DNA of 64,000 nt from Candidatus Bathyarchaeota archaeon (GCA_026014585.1 JAOZIA010000024.1:62001-126000), one strand, 5' to 3'. Shown: positions 22,979 to 32,223, counted from the first letter of the stretch. The notes: generated by a model not told the origin, from the letters alone. A program made the numbers and translations.

Positions 22979-25684
22979 GTGGTAGATGGAATCTTTGACC
23001 ACCTAACATGCAAACCAAAGCTTACAATAAAAGCGCCAGATGGCCTGAACTATATTGATTTGGATACATTTTTTGATACAGATGGCACTAATGCATTAAC
23101 ACTACAAATTGGCCACAGCATCAAACTTCCTTGTGATGCACCAAATATGGACAGGGTAACCCTTGTAAACTACATATGGAAATGGACAAATAGCATTTGG
23201 CAAAGCAAGAATTATACAATTCCTGTTGGAAGCAATTATATCCGATTTAAAGATACGCAAGGTGAAGATGGAAACTATGGCGATCTGGCTTTAATCACAA
23301 TAACCGATGTTGATGTAACAGACGATCCAATTTTGACTTGGAGCCAAGGTATGGTGATAAAGAAAGACTTGGCCGTTGGTGGATATCTTGCTTCAAATCA
23401 AGGTGCAATAGCGCTGGGAAGCGGATTAAAAAGTACATCAATTGATCCGCCAAGAGTATGGCTTATGCATTCTGAAAATCACCTTCTGCATGATATTAAT
23501 GGAAGCGACACAGCACCAGAAGCCCTTGAAATAAACCAGATGTACATTCACACTAAAGAAGAAGATGTTGAAATATATAATCATCTTTTTAAATGTACAG
23601 CTAAATCACCTGATGTTTGGACTGATTTAGGTCATAAAGATTATTACAATAAAACCTTTGATACTTTGCATATTCATCGCTCCAATCGTACAAACCTAGG
23701 GAATTTAAAATGCGCAGATGTTTATGCAACAAGTATGTATTTTGGTGTTGAACCTACTGAAGACGCCCCAGGAGTAATAAACAAATTTAACCCAAACAAC
23801 TACACTTACGACGCCAATTTATATCGATATGCAACAAGTGTTTTAAAAACAGACGCTAATTTTGTTGTTGGTAATGCATATCTGAATGTTAATCCAACAA
23901 GTAGCAACCCAACACTTAACCTACAAGTTAATGGCAGTGGCAAAGCATCATTTGGTCACGATGGATCTGACACACACCTTGTTTCCTATGATGGGTCTCT
24001 AATATTAACCTCAGCAAATGGAGTTATACAATCATCTGGTAACATCAACATAGTAAAAAGTGGGCCTGTCTTTAACTTTTATAATGGAGTAACTTGGCTT
24101 GGTGATTTAGGTAGCGACAATAGCAACTTTTACTTAACTGCAAGAACAGGCAATCTAGTTCTATCAACAGTTTCTGGCGACGTAGTAACAGACAGCAAGC
24201 TTGTTATTAACAATCATCTCAAAGTAAGCGGAAGCATATACTTATTTAACGGTTCTGTTAATGCTCGTATTGCTTCTGATGATGAGGGCAAAATATCTTT
24301 AAATTATAATAACGCTGCTACAGGGTCATTAGTATGGTATGGTGGTTCGACTACATCTAAATTTAGTATAGATACTGCCGGTCAAGTTTCGCTTCCAATT
24401 CAAGGTTCATCGGGCGGACTCGTCATAGGCGGTGATACAAATCTTTATCGTTCAGCCGCTGATGCCCTCAAGACTGATGACACATTCAAGTGTTATGCTC
24501 TAGGCATTGGTGAAACTAATTATGGCATCGTTGAAACAGGCGACTTTTCCGCGCACGACCTGTACACGGGCGGAACCAAGCGATTGGATAGTTCAGGTGT
24601 AGCAACTATTACAAGATTAAGCATTAGTTCTGCACCAAACGTTAACACAGGTGATATAGCATTTGGAAAAACCGGTTATCCTGCACCTACCGCTATTAGG
24701 TGGGCTTGGTCGTCCCGTGATAATAACATGGATGCTTTGTTTTATGCATACGATGGAACAACATTCCAATACTACATGTTTTTTGATTGGGCAAACACTT
24801 TACTTTCATTCCGGACCAACACCGAGGTGAAAAAAACACATCCTGTGCTTAATCTAAAAAGGGCAGACAACACAATAATTGGGATGCTAGGCAGTTCAGA
24901 TGACACTAACCTGTTCCTGAGTAATCCCTACGGCAGCCTAACACTTTCCGCGTCAACAGGCTACGTGACTGCAGGTAACAGCGCCCAATATTTAGGGCAT
25001 CCAAACACAAGATGGCTTAACGGCTACTTCAAAAACTTAAACGTTGCCAACAGCGGGGGGTCAGCAGATTTATCACTTGCGTCAACAGGCACTGAAGCAC
25101 AAGCTCAAACATCAATTGTTTTTGATAATAACCCATCGGACGGCACAAGACGCCTGTTTTATTTAATTCAAAAAGATACTGGCGAAATAAAATTCATAAG
25201 TTATACACCAAGCACCGATACATGGCGTGACCCACTGTTAAAATTGGATTATTTAGGTAACTTGACTGCTTATGGTAATGTCACAATCAACAGATCCAGC
25301 CCAGTACTTAACTTCAATAACGGCGCAACTTGGCTTGGGGATTTAGGCAGCGACAACAGCAACTTTTACTTAACTGCAAGAACAGGCAATCTAGTTCTAT
25401 CAACAGCCTCTGGCGACGTAGTGATCAACGATTTATTAATGCTTAATCATGGATTAGGAATAACAGGAACAAACTATGGCATCAACGAATATGGCAACTT
25501 TGCAACCAACTACATCGTATCGTCTGCACCTGCATCATCCACAACAAGTTTTGGCTATAAATGGGAACCCAGTAATGTAGCTAACGCTCTGATAACATTT
25601 TTGCAAGGAACAAGCACACCTTCAAGGTTTCTGCCTATGTTGCTAATGAAGCCTATTGGTGAGAATATGTTTGGACTATGGTAG
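22979..25684 (+). CDS. large phage tail-fibre-like / adhesin protein, interrupted
   Basis: The frame begins at GTG 22979 and runs 901 codons to an in-frame TAG (25682-25684); coding continues in the same frame to 26119. It is rich in Gly, Ser, Asn and Thr, with repeating strand units such as NFYNGVTWLGDLGSDNSN and LTARTGNLVLST, like tail-fibre shafts. A 26-codon frame from ATG 22905 (MKSAKISENQRISK) runs into the GTG region offset by one base; an extra A in the run at 22972-22975 would join it as GDEKPVVDGIFDH. Thus the natural start is probably 22905. No capsid, portal or tail-assembly genes are adjacent; it may be surface-displayed or a remnant. Confidence 0.7.
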   Translation: MVDGIFDHLTCKPKLTIKAPDGLNYIDLDTFFDTDGTNALTLQIGHSIKLPCDAPNMDRVTLVNYIWKWTNSIWQSKNYTIPVGSNYIRFKDTQGEDGNYGDLALITITDVDVTDDPILTWSQGMVIKKDLAVGGYLASNQGAIALGSGLKSTSIDPPRVWLMHSENHLLHDINGSDTAPEALEINQMYIHTKEEDVEIYNHLFKCTAKSPDVWTDLGHKDYYNKTFDTLHIHRSNRTNLGNLKCADVYATSMYFGVEPTEDAPGVINKFNPNNYTYDANLYRYATSVLKTDANFVVGNAYLNVNPTSSNPTLNLQVNGSGKASFGHDGSDTHLVSYDGSLILTSANGVIQSSGNINIVKSGPVFNFYNGVTWLGDLGSDNSNFYLTARTGNLVLSTVSGDVVTDSKLVINNHLKVSGSIYLFNGSVNARIASDDEGKISLNYNNAATGSLVWYGGSTTSKFSIDTAGQVSLPIQGSSGGLVIGGDTNLYRSAADALKTDDTFKCYALGIGETNYGIVETGDFSAHDLYTGGTKRLDSSGVATITRLSISSAPNVNTGDIAFGKTGYPAPTAIRWAWSSRDNNMDALFYAYDGTTFQYYMFFDWANTLLSFRTNTEVKKTHPVLNLKRADNTIIGMLGSSDDTNLFLSNPYGSLTLSASTGYVTAGNSAQYLGHPNTRWLNGYFKNLNVANSGGSADLSLASTGTEAQAQTSIVFDNNPSDGTRRLFYLIQKDTGEIKFISYTPSTDTWRDPLLKLDYLGNLTAYGNVTINRSSPVLNFNNGATWLGDLGSDNSNFYLTARTGNLVLSTASGDVVINDLLMLNHGLGITGTNYGINEYGNFATNYIVSSAPASSTTSFGYKWEPSNVANALITFLQGTSTPSRFLPMLLMKPIGENMFGLW
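24065..24187 (+). repeat. internal duplicated module of the fibre-like gene (first copy)
   Basis: The 123 bases here and those at 25301-25423 are nearly identical, including GATTTAGG(T/C)AGCGACAA and an exact stretch of more than 45 bases encoding NFYLTARTGNLVLST. The first third has diverged, mostly synonymously. A third, weaker protein-level copy occurs at about 25870-25990 (IDFYNGATFLGNIGSDNTD). This is module duplication within a fibre shaft. Confidence 0.85.
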
Positions 25685-26119
25685 ACATTAATTGAAGACG
25701 CAAACGACACGGGCAATAATCCAGTTATTGAACTCAGGGCTTCAAAAGAATCTGGAGTAATAACCACCAGACCATTGATCCATATCACTAATAATGCAGT
25801 TTCTGTGTTGCAGATTGCAGCATCAGGAAACACAACAGCTTATGGTAATATTACAATTGACAAGAGCAATCCAGTTATTGACTTCTACAACGGCGCAACG
25901 TTCCTCGGTAACATTGGCAGCGACAATACAGACTTCTCTATCGGCGCACAGCAACGTGACTTGATTCTTGGTGCAGCATCAAAAATCAAGATTGCATCCC
26001 CATTAAGCGTTTTCGGTTCAGACAGCAACTATCACGACGGTGTCAGCACCACAATCTCATGGGATGGCGGCACACACTATATAGCCATAATCAAAGGCGT
26101 CATAGTAGCAGCGGCTTAA
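25685..26119 (+). pseudogene. continuation of the fibre-like gene after the in-frame TAG
   Basis: After TAG 25682-25684 the same frame continues 144 codons to TAA: TLIEDANDTGNNPVIELRAS, then NITIDKSNPVIDFYNGATFL and GNIGSDNTDFSIGAQQRD, the same repeat style as upstream. The C-terminal end (STTISWDGGTHYIAIIKGVI) looks like a proper domain end. Unless TAG is read through, this part would not be made, or could start at an internal codon (ATT/TTG near 25775). I treat it as the 3' part of one interrupted gene. Confidence 0.75.
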
Positions 26120-26170
26120 TCATGTTCAAACCAAAACAGGTGCAAGACGCTAAAAACGGAGGTGAACTCT

Positions 26171-26362
26171 ATGACTGAACAAACTCCGCAGTTTCCTCCT
26201 GAAATTGCACAGCAATTAAGTATGCTTAACATGCGTGTTGGCAACGTTAACCTTTCAATGACAGACCTTGTCAAAGAAATGGACAAGGCGCTTAAAGCTA
26301 TGGCTGCAAAAATTGCTGAGCTACAAAAAGAAAACGCAGAACTAAAGAAACCCAAGCAGTAA
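26171..26362 (+). CDS. small coiled-coil protein after the fibre-like gene
   Basis: The 63-residue protein starts at ATG 26171, preceded by GGAGGTG. The sequence MTEQTPQFPPEIAQQLSML leads into a long heptad-type helix (LVKEMDKALKAMAAKIAELQ) ending in a Lys-rich tail. It begins 51 bases after the fibre frame ends and probably shares its transcript. It might act as a trimerisation or attachment partner for the fibre; that is inference. Confidence 0.7.
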   Translation: MTEQTPQFPPEIAQQLSMLNMRVGNVNLSMTDLVKEMDKALKAMAAKIAELQKENAELKKPKQ

Positions 26363-26378
26363 ACTCTGTTTGGCAACT

Positions 26379-26394
26379 CTTTTTATTTTTTTTT
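26379..26394 (+). terminator. T-rich terminator after fibre/coiled-coil genes
   Basis: CTTTTTATTTTTTTTT follows the coiled-coil gene by 16 bases. Archaeal polymerases terminate at such T-runs without need for a hairpin. It also separates this unit from the convergent trm1 gene. Confidence 0.6.
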
Positions 26395-26436
26395 AATTCC
26401 ACAAATCTGGAACCCTAAAATGGTTCTCTTTCTACC

Positions 26437-27693
26437 CTATTTTTTGCAGTTATTTGTAAGTTCCCTGAGCACTTTTTTCATTTCTTTTGCTGGCGCAGTG
26501 GTTCTTATGCCGCGTGTGTTGAAATGTGACAGGACTGCTGAGTAACCTGCGTTGTGCAGTGCGGTCAGGTATGCTTGGTTGGATACGGAGGGTAAGTCAA
26601 ATTTTCCGCTTAATCGGTCAACAACGTAGTATGTGATGGGTGCATTGGCTTCCTGAACGGTTTGGGCTAAGAGCTTGCTTATTCGCAGGCTGGTTCCAAG
26701 CGAAACCTTCTTGCTCTCCAAAATCAGCGCCTCGCAAAATGAGCTGTCCCAAAGGTTTCCCGTCCAGAGTGGTCCTGCATAATCCATTCTTGCACCACAT
26801 TCAGGACAGGTTAGACATCCAAAGAGTTTCTGGGCTACTTCTCGATGCATGCAGTTGAAGCAGTGTAGGATGTAGCCGAGGTTTTTTATGGATTCATCAG
26901 CTTTTTTTGCTCCATAGCTGATTTGGCTGTAGAGGCGGATGTAGTGGTCGCTGCTGTGGCAGAACAGCGGTTTGATGCCGATGTCATGCTTAGCCGCCAG
27001 CGATGCGGTGCAGCCTGCCAAAAACCTAATTGCAAGCTCGTGGCAGTATTCGGTGCGTAAAGGTTTGGCGCCGTATTTGCGTAGGCAAGCTTTGGCATGG
27101 ACTCCACAGAGAGGTGCAAGGTCTGTTGCTGTGGATGCTAAAAGTCCTTTGTTGCGTAGAGCGCGAATTGCTGCGGCAATGAAGGGCACAGGTGTCCCAA
27201 ACGGGTCAAGGTCGACGATGTCAAAGCGTTTTTTTGGTGAGGCGTTGGCGTCAAGGGTGCAGTTTGCGTCTTTTCTGCGGATTGTTACTTTATCCTCAAC
27301 GCCGTTTAGGGTGATGTTGTGCTTAGCTAATGCGTAAGCATGCCTGTTAATGTCGCCTGCAAGCACGGATTTTACGCCGTCTATTTCTTTGGCGTAGCGG
27401 ATTGCACGGATGCCCTGGCTGGTGAGTGGCTCGCAAATGCTGACTTCACGGTTTAGCATACGCTGGAAGGTTTGGAATACCAGCACTGACAGGTCACGGT
27501 TAAACTCCATCACAGGATTGTAAAACACTGGCGCTTTGGAGGGTGCAAACTCGGATGGTTCGGTTGTGTACTCGTCAAGTTTAGGAACCAGCATGTCCGC
27601 TTTGCCTTCATGGATGATTTCTGAGGGAAAATCTGGCGTGTAAACTTTTTTGGTTACCGTTCTGCTGCACCTTCTGGCATAAACCGCATGCAA
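26437..27693 (-). CDS. trm1: tRNA (guanine26-N2)-dimethyltransferase Trm1
   Basis: The 418-residue protein has the Trm1 plan: N-terminal FYNPVMEFNRDLSVLV, a SAM-binding Rossmann domain (VLAGDINRHAYALAKHN), the catalytic DLDPFGTPVPF motif, and a C-terminal domain with a zinc-type CFNC...CLTCPECG. It dimethylates G26 of tRNAs using SAM and is typical of archaea and eukaryotes. It is divergent from the XPF-type nuclease gene, with about 110 bases between. Confidence 0.96.
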   Translation of the reverse strand: MHAVYARRCSRTVTKKVYTPDFPSEIIHEGKADMLVPKLDEYTTEPSEFAPSKAPVFYNPVMEFNRDLSVLVFQTFQRMLNREVSICEPLTSQGIRAIRYAKEIDGVKSVLAGDINRHAYALAKHNITLNGVEDKVTIRRKDANCTLDANASPKKRFDIVDLDPFGTPVPFIAAAIRALRNKGLLASTATDLAPLCGVHAKACLRKYGAKPLRTEYCHELAIRFLAGCTASLAAKHDIGIKPLFCHSSDHYIRLYSQISYGAKKADESIKNLGYILHCFNCMHREVAQKLFGCLTCPECGARMDYAGPLWTGNLWDSSFCEALILESKKVSLGTSLRISKLLAQTVQEANAPITYYVVDRLSGKFDLPSVSNQAYLTALHNAGYSAVLSHFNTRGIRTTAPAKEMKKVLRELTNNCKK

Positions 27694-27803
27694 GCATATT
27701 TAGATTATTGAATAACCTGCTGATTGATATTATGTGTTCTTGATTGAGGTTTTGGTTGGCGTAAGTAAAATAAAGCTGCAGCCCCGCTATCGTATGTTTA
27801 CAG

Positions 27804-28529
27804 GTGAGAGCATTGTCGGGAAAAGAAACCTTACTGCCATACGTGAAAGAGAAAAAAGACGGCGAAGAAACCTCAATCATTGTTGATAGCCGAGAAGCAA
27901 GCAGCGCAGATAAAATCGTAAAAGGCTTACTGGAAAGGGGCGTGGATGTAAAGTCAGAGTTTCTGGAGCGCGGCGACTACATCCTCAGTGACCAGTGCGC
28001 GGTGGAACGCAAAACCGTCAAAGACTTCGTCTACACACTCACACGCCGCTACCTCTTTGAACAAATCTTTGGCTTAAAAGAGGCTTACCCTAAAGCCATG
28101 GTGGTACTGGAAGGTTATTTGCCCATCGTGTTCAAATACAGCAAAGTTGCGCCTGCCGCAGTTTGGGGCGCCATGTTTAATCTTGCAAAAAACGGCATCC
28201 CCATAATCAACACGCCCTCCCATAAAGAAACAGTGGATTTTCTCTACACTGCCGCGCGTCAAGAACAAATCGTGGAAAAACGCAGCCCCACCGTACATGC
28301 AGTCAAAAAATGTGAGACGCTCTCGGATGCGCAGGTGTTTTTTGTTGCGAGTTTGCCAAATATTGGGCATGAGAAGGCAACAGCAGTTTTGGGGGCGTAT
28401 CAGACACCGATGAATGCGCTGATTAATGTGGAGGATTGGCATAAATCCGTTAATGGGTTGGGTCCCGTGATAACTAACAAGGTCAAAGAAGTATTGAGCA
28501 CTCCTTATAAGCAATCATGCAAAGAATAA
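27804..28529 (+). CDS. ERCC4/XPF-type nuclease (short archaeal form)
   Basis: This 241-residue protein starts at GTG. The ERCC4 nuclease motif is VDSREASS (residues about 29-36) with GDYIL and VERKTVKDF downstream (ERKxxxD). A C-terminal tandem helix-hairpin-helix region follows (VASLPNIGHEKATAVLGAY and VNGLGPVITNKVKEVL). There is no helicase domain, so this is the short XPF of crenarchaeal type, which works with PCNA on branched DNA. I see no obvious PIP box at the end (YKQSCKE). Confidence 0.92.
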   Translation: MRALSGKETLLPYVKEKKDGEETSIIVDSREASSADKIVKGLLERGVDVKSEFLERGDYILSDQCAVERKTVKDFVYTLTRRYLFEQIFGLKEAYPKAMVVLEGYLPIVFKYSKVAPAAVWGAMFNLAKNGIPIINTPSHKETVDFLYTAARQEQIVEKRSPTVHAVKKCETLSDAQVFFVASLPNIGHEKATAVLGAYQTPMNALINVEDWHKSVNGLGPVITNKVKEVLSTPYKQSCKE

Positions 28530-28544
28530 AGCGGTAGAGGGGTA

Positions 28545-29081
28545 ATGAAAAAGCTCAAGCTGGCGCTCGCTGTAGTCTCGGTTTTAATTGTTGTTGTTCC
28601 GATTGCAGCGCTTGTTTTGGTTTACAGCGACAACTTGATGGATACAGTAATTCCTCAAGACATTAAAAGTGCATTTAGTAGCGGTTTGAGCAGTCAAAGT
28701 GAGCTTTACCCTCAGGTGCTAACTGGAACCTTTAATTCAGAAGATAACACAGTCAGCTTTCAGTTTAACATAACAAACCCCCTAAACACAGAGCTCACAG
28801 TCACCTCATTAACTGCCAACATCATCGCTTTTGACGACAACAAACCATTAGGCAACATAGCTCTATCCTCGCCTGCAACTATTGAGATAGGGAAAAGCGT
28901 GGTTCTGCAGGTTTCTGGACAGCTAAACGCAGGTTTGGACGAGTATTTTGCTAATTATGTCTCAGGTGGTTACCAAAGCATTCACGTTGCATTCCAAAAC
29001 CTCAACATTAAGGCAGGAGGAATCCAAATTCAAATGAACCACCAAGATGCGGGCTCTATACCATTGGGAGGTTTAGCGTAG
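28545..29081 (+). CDS. membrane-anchored LEA-type protein
   Basis: It has 178 residues with an N-terminal membrane segment (LALAVVSVLIVVVPIAALVLV) and an extracellular beta-sandwich domain: TGTFNSEDNTVSFQFNITNP, then LNTELTVTSLTANIIAFDDN. This pattern of strands about small Asn/Pro turns resembles LEA14/WHy-like domains. GAGGGG precedes the start. It overlaps the next membrane gene by one base (TAGTG), indicating an operon. Confidence 0.7.
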   Translation: MKKLKLALAVVSVLIVVVPIAALVLVYSDNLMDTVIPQDIKSAFSSGLSSQSELYPQVLTGTFNSEDNTVSFQFNITNPLNTELTVTSLTANIIAFDDNKPLGNIALSSPATIEIGKSVVLQVSGQLNAGLDEYFANYVSGGYQSIHVAFQNLNIKAGGIQIQMNHQDAGSIPLGGLA

Positions 29082-29692
29082 TGGCAGGACAAATTAACTG
29101 GGTTGGTGTTGCAGGTGGCGCAGTTACGCTTGTAACGGTTGCGGTTTCATGGTTTGCTCCATGGTGGCAACTAACCGTGGGTGACAGCTTAGTAAAGGCA
29201 AATGTTTCCCCAATCAACATGAACCTTGACTTGTTTGGCACCTCTTTCATGGTACCCCTAATCACAGCCCTAAACATCATCACAATCACAACGTTACTGA
29301 CAAGCGCGATTTGCCTGCTGGTCTACTCATTTAACACAGAGAAACCCTACGCCAAAACCCTGCTGGATTTTGCCTACAAAAAACCATTCTACGTGCTTGT
29401 AGCATTTTTAGCGGGGTTGATTGTGGTTGTGTTTAGTTTGCAGTACATGTTTGGAATGAACATTCCCCTTCTGGGCTCGGGCACGATTACACTGCCAACT
29501 GTTTACACAGCCAACGCAACAATCATCGCAGATGCTACAGGCATGTTCCAATTGTCCTTTGTGCTCTCAATCGTTGCGGTTGCCCTGTGTATAGCTACCA
29601 AATTTTATCATCCAAAAACTCAGCCGCCACCCCCGCCAACTGACGCAACTGTTTTTCCGCAGACATCGGATGCAGGTACAGTTAAGGTTTAA
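29081..29692 (+). CDS. four-segment membrane protein
   Basis: A 203-residue protein from a GTG sharing its first base with the previous stop. It has four predicted membrane segments (around 5-25, 62-85, 104-125, 158-180) and an extracellular loop with strands between the first two (LTVGDSLVKANVSPINMNLD). The C-terminus is Pro/Thr-rich. Coupled to the LEA-type gene, it probably forms a complex with it. Family unknown. Confidence 0.7.
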   Translation: MAGQINWVGVAGGAVTLVTVAVSWFAPWWQLTVGDSLVKANVSPINMNLDLFGTSFMVPLITALNIITITTLLTSAICLLVYSFNTEKPYAKTLLDFAYKKPFYVLVAFLAGLIVVVFSLQYMFGMNIPLLGSGTITLPTVYTANATIIADATGMFQLSFVLSIVAVALCIATKFYHPKTQPPPPPTDATVFPQTSDAGTVKV

Positions 29693-29728
29693 AAGAACAA
29701 CCACATTATTTTGTTGCCATCATCGTGT

Positions 29729-29806
29729 GGGGCTTTCGGCTAGCTTGGTCTAGGCTTGTAGCCTCGGGCGCTATAGACCCCGGTTCAAATCCGGGAAGCC
29801 CCACCA
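29729..29806 (+). tRNA. tRNA-Pro (anticodon CGG), CCA encoded
   Basis: GGGGCTT (29729-29735) pairs with AAGCCCC (29796-29802); the discriminator is A803 and CCA follows in the DNA. The anticodon stem GTAGC/GCTAT encloses CTCGGGC with anticodon CGG and G37, as expected for proline. The T arm is CCCGG-TTCAAAT-CCGGG. The D stem has two G-U pairs (GGCT with GGCT). No intron is present. GTTTAAAAG at about 29686 is a possible TATA element overlapping the end of the previous gene. Confidence 0.95.
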
Positions 29807-29867
29807 TAATGCAAAATAAAGGTTAAATTGAGCGCTTTCTCTGGTTTGTTTTGATGGAGCCTTAAAG

Positions 29868-30041
29868 GTGCCGAAGAAGAAAAACGTCAGCATAGATGTG
29901 AGTGAGTGCGAAACTTTTGATTCCTACAGCGAAAAACTCACGAGCAAGTATGGCGACAATTGGCTTGGCAGGGGCAAATGCACGGGCTTGGAGTTTAAGC
30001 GTTGGTTGGCTCTGCGTGATAATTTGACGGAAATCCCTTAA
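29868..30041 (+). CDS. small hypothetical protein, 57 residues
   Basis: From GTG 29868, with AAAGG just upstream, to TAA it encodes MPKKKNVSIDVSECETFDSY followed by SEKLTSKYGDNWLGRGKCTG and a helical end. Two Cys and a WLGRGKC motif are notable. Charge and codon use look genuine. Function unknown. It ends four bases before the convergent epimerase gene. Confidence 0.6.
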   Translation: MPKKKNVSIDVSECETFDSYSEKLTSKYGDNWLGRGKCTGLEFKRWLALRDNLTEIP

Positions 30042-30045
30042 GGGG

Positions 30046-31062
30046 TTATTTTTTTGTCGGTTGCTGATTTGCTTTATCGTAATAAGGTGAGGTTTTCTCG
30101 ATTTTTGACATTATACTTTTGCGGAACAGCACAATGAATACTTTGAAAAGTCCAAATTGCTTCTTAACATGGTTAAAGTAATCCTCGCTGGTGTGATTCT
30201 GAAAATCAAATTCTTCCTGCGCCACTTTGGTGTCATACCAGTCCAAATGATACGTGTTAATGTCATCAGTGAAGTATTTTGGGTCAGGCACAGAAAGCGA
30301 CAGCGCCCCAAACAAACGCGACAAAAATTCGCCCCCTCTTAGCTGCCAACCATTTTTTTCTCCGCCACCCAGAATATACGCTTGATTTTTCTGTGTAGTG
30401 CCCGCTTTCAGCTTTTCAGCTCCAGCAACTAAGGCGGTTGCGACATCTGCATCCATTATCATCTCAAGCCGCATATCTGGGTGCATATCAAAAATCTCCT
30501 CCAGCAAAGGAAGCGCACGTGCCATGGCAAAGATGGAAAAATTAGGGAGCACACCTGCAAGCCTAAAAATGAGATAGCTGTCCGCTTTTTCTTTGAGGAA
30601 CTGTTCGCATTTAATTTTTGATTCCTCATAATTTCCCGTGACAACCAAGGGGTCATTGCGGTCAACCAGTTTATCCTGCAGTTGAGTAGCACCCATCACG
30701 CTTGCTGATGAAGTAAAAATAAAGGGGATTGCCCGTTTTGTCTCTTTGATTGCCTCAATCAGGTTTACTGTGCCGCCATAATTAACGTCCATGGTGAGTT
30801 CACGGTGTTTTTTTGAGGCAGGAGGAATTATCGCTGCAAGATGAATCACCGCATCACAATCCAAAACCGCTGCTTTAACATCCTCAAAATTTCTGATGTC
30901 CCCAAAAACCACAGTTTCAATTTTTTTGTGATACTTCTTGGCGTCTTTGCGGGTTTTTTTGTTTTCTACTTCAAACACGGCTACTTCATGACCGCGTTTA
31001 CATGATTCTTCAATTACTGCTTTGCCGATGTTTCCAAAAGCACCCGTGATGAGTATTTTCAT
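30046..31062 (-). CDS. NAD-dependent epimerase/dehydratase (extended SDR)
   Basis: The 338-residue protein has the Rossmann motif GAFGNIGKAV (residues 7-16), Asp-containing FGDIRNFEDV, and the active-site SSAS...YEESK (Tyr and Lys of the YxxxK motif as YEESK). The C-terminus adds about 50 helical residues after the sugar-binding region. Extended SDR enzymes act on nucleotide sugars or similar substrates; no sugar-pathway neighbours are present, so the substrate is open. Confidence 0.88.
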   Translation of the reverse strand: MKILITGAFGNIGKAVIEESCKRGHEVAVFEVENKKTRKDAKKYHKKIETVVFGDIRNFEDVKAAVLDCDAVIHLAAIIPPASKKHRELTMDVNYGGTVNLIEAIKETKRAIPFIFTSSASVMGATQLQDKLVDRNDPLVVTGNYEESKIKCEQFLKEKADSYLIFRLAGVLPNFSIFAMARALPLLEEIFDMHPDMRLEMIMDADVATALVAGAEKLKAGTTQKNQAYILGGGEKNGWQLRGGEFLSRLFGALSLSVPDPKYFTDDINTYHLDWYDTKVAQEEFDFQNHTSEDYFNHVKKQFGLFKVFIVLFRKSIMSKIEKTSPYYDKANQQPTKK

Positions 31063-31185
31063 TAGTTATCGCTAAATATGCACGCTGACCCCGCTTTAAA
31101 GGTATGCAAACTCGTAACTTTTTGCCAGTTTTGAAAGCTTGATTTGTGCAAAGACATAAATTTGAAAGCAGCTATTTGGCTGGGT

Positions 31186-31683
31186 ATGAAATCCGATTGT
31201 ACCCGATGTGGCAAAAATTTTAAAGGATTACCCTTCGAAGCCACAATCAATGGAAAAAAAGAGTCTTTTTGTAATGAATGCTATGTGCAGGTTAAAGAGG
31301 AGTATAATCAGAAAGCCACTTGTGATGATTGCGTTTTCTTTGATGATGATGCCTGCGAATACAAAGGCAAACTAACACCTGTGAATCTTTCAGGTTCAGA
31401 ATATTTTGTGCAAAGAGAAAACTGCCGCCACTTCAAAGACAGTTCAGACCAAGAAAATCTTGCCCTCAAAGGCACCGTGAAAGCAGGCAAGGAAGCAAAA
31501 ACTGAAACCGACATACTCATTGTAAAGCTGACACAAAATAGCAAAACATTAACGTATTACTGTTGCCACTGCGGAAAACCCCTAAAAATCGGAGCCAAAA
31601 ACAGCATACTAAAAACGTGCCCCTACTGCAAAAAAGACCTAACAGTAATTGACATGGTCAAACTTATCAACCAACACCTCTAA
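31186..31683 (+). CDS. multi zinc-ribbon protein
   Basis: Starting at ATG 31186 (a TATA/AT-rich region and an upstream ATG at 31144 exist) the 165-residue protein has three metal-binding units: CTRCGKNF...CNEC, CDDCVFF...C...C, and a C-terminal CCHCGKPLKI...CPYCKKD. A basic, flexible stretch joins the second and third. Such proteins bind nucleic acid or other proteins; no more specific family is visible. Confidence 0.75.
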   Translation: MKSDCTRCGKNFKGLPFEATINGKKESFCNECYVQVKEEYNQKATCDDCVFFDDDACEYKGKLTPVNLSGSEYFVQRENCRHFKDSSDQENLALKGTVKAGKEAKTETDILIVKLTQNSKTLTYYCCHCGKPLKIGAKNSILKTCPYCKKDLTVIDMVKLINQHL

Positions 31684-31713
31684 GCCCACCAATTTTGGGC
31701 ACGATACCTTGTG

Positions 31714-32082
31714 TCATAGTTGTATGATTGCTGCGGTGAAGTCTTCGTCGCCGATGGTTCGGCTTTTATGCCCTTTCCCCGAAGTGTCCTCAAGCAGAAA
31801 CACGTCACCTGTATGGAAAACCCGAACTTCACCATCACTCGCGATAATTTCAAACGATCCAGAGAGGCAGCAGAAAAACTGCTTTTTGGGTGCAGGGTGC
31901 CAATCGCCAAACCAGCCCTTGGCGGTTCTGAAAAAGACAAGTCGGCTGGCTTCTGTGTAGTTGGAGAGCTCTACGGGTGGTGCTGGGGGCGCAAAATTCA
32001 CGGATTCAAAAGCGACTTCAACATTTTTGAAATGAGATTCACCTTGACTGTCAGTGTAAAGCAGGGTATATTTCAAAAACAT
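31714..32082 (-). CDS. cupin-domain protein
   Basis: From ATG 32082 the 122-residue protein forms one cupin barrel: FFRTAKGWFGDWHPAPKKQF, CLSGSFEIIASDGEVRVFHTGDV (motif 1-2 region) and LLEDTSGKGHKSRTIGDEDF. Only some of the usual His metal ligands are in place (W-H-P and G-H-K), so metal binding is uncertain. It may be an isomerase or a sensor. An upstream ATG at 32115 would add eleven residues. Confidence 0.72.
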   Translation of the reverse strand: MFLKYTLLYTDSQGESHFKNVEVAFESVNFAPPAPPVELSNYTEASRLVFFRTAKGWFGDWHPAPKKQFFCCLSGSFEIIASDGEVRVFHTGDVFLLEDTSGKGHKSRTIGDEDFTAAIIQL

Positions 32083-32223
32083 CAACCTCAAATAAAATGC
32101 ACTAAAATTAACCATTTAAAGTTATGCCAATCAAACAACTCCAAGCAAACAATTTTGCCCAAATGCAGAAAGCCCTAACCTTTTTTAGTTATCAAATCCC
32201 ACTTACCATTGAGGAGATACCTG

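Noticed and set aside
25682-25684. TAG as pyrrolysine or general stop recoding
   Set aside because: Ordinary genes here end in TAG with no sensible continuation, for example at 629-631 against a convergent gene and at the end of the FeoB permease, so general recoding is not supported. Local readthrough at 25682 remains possible.
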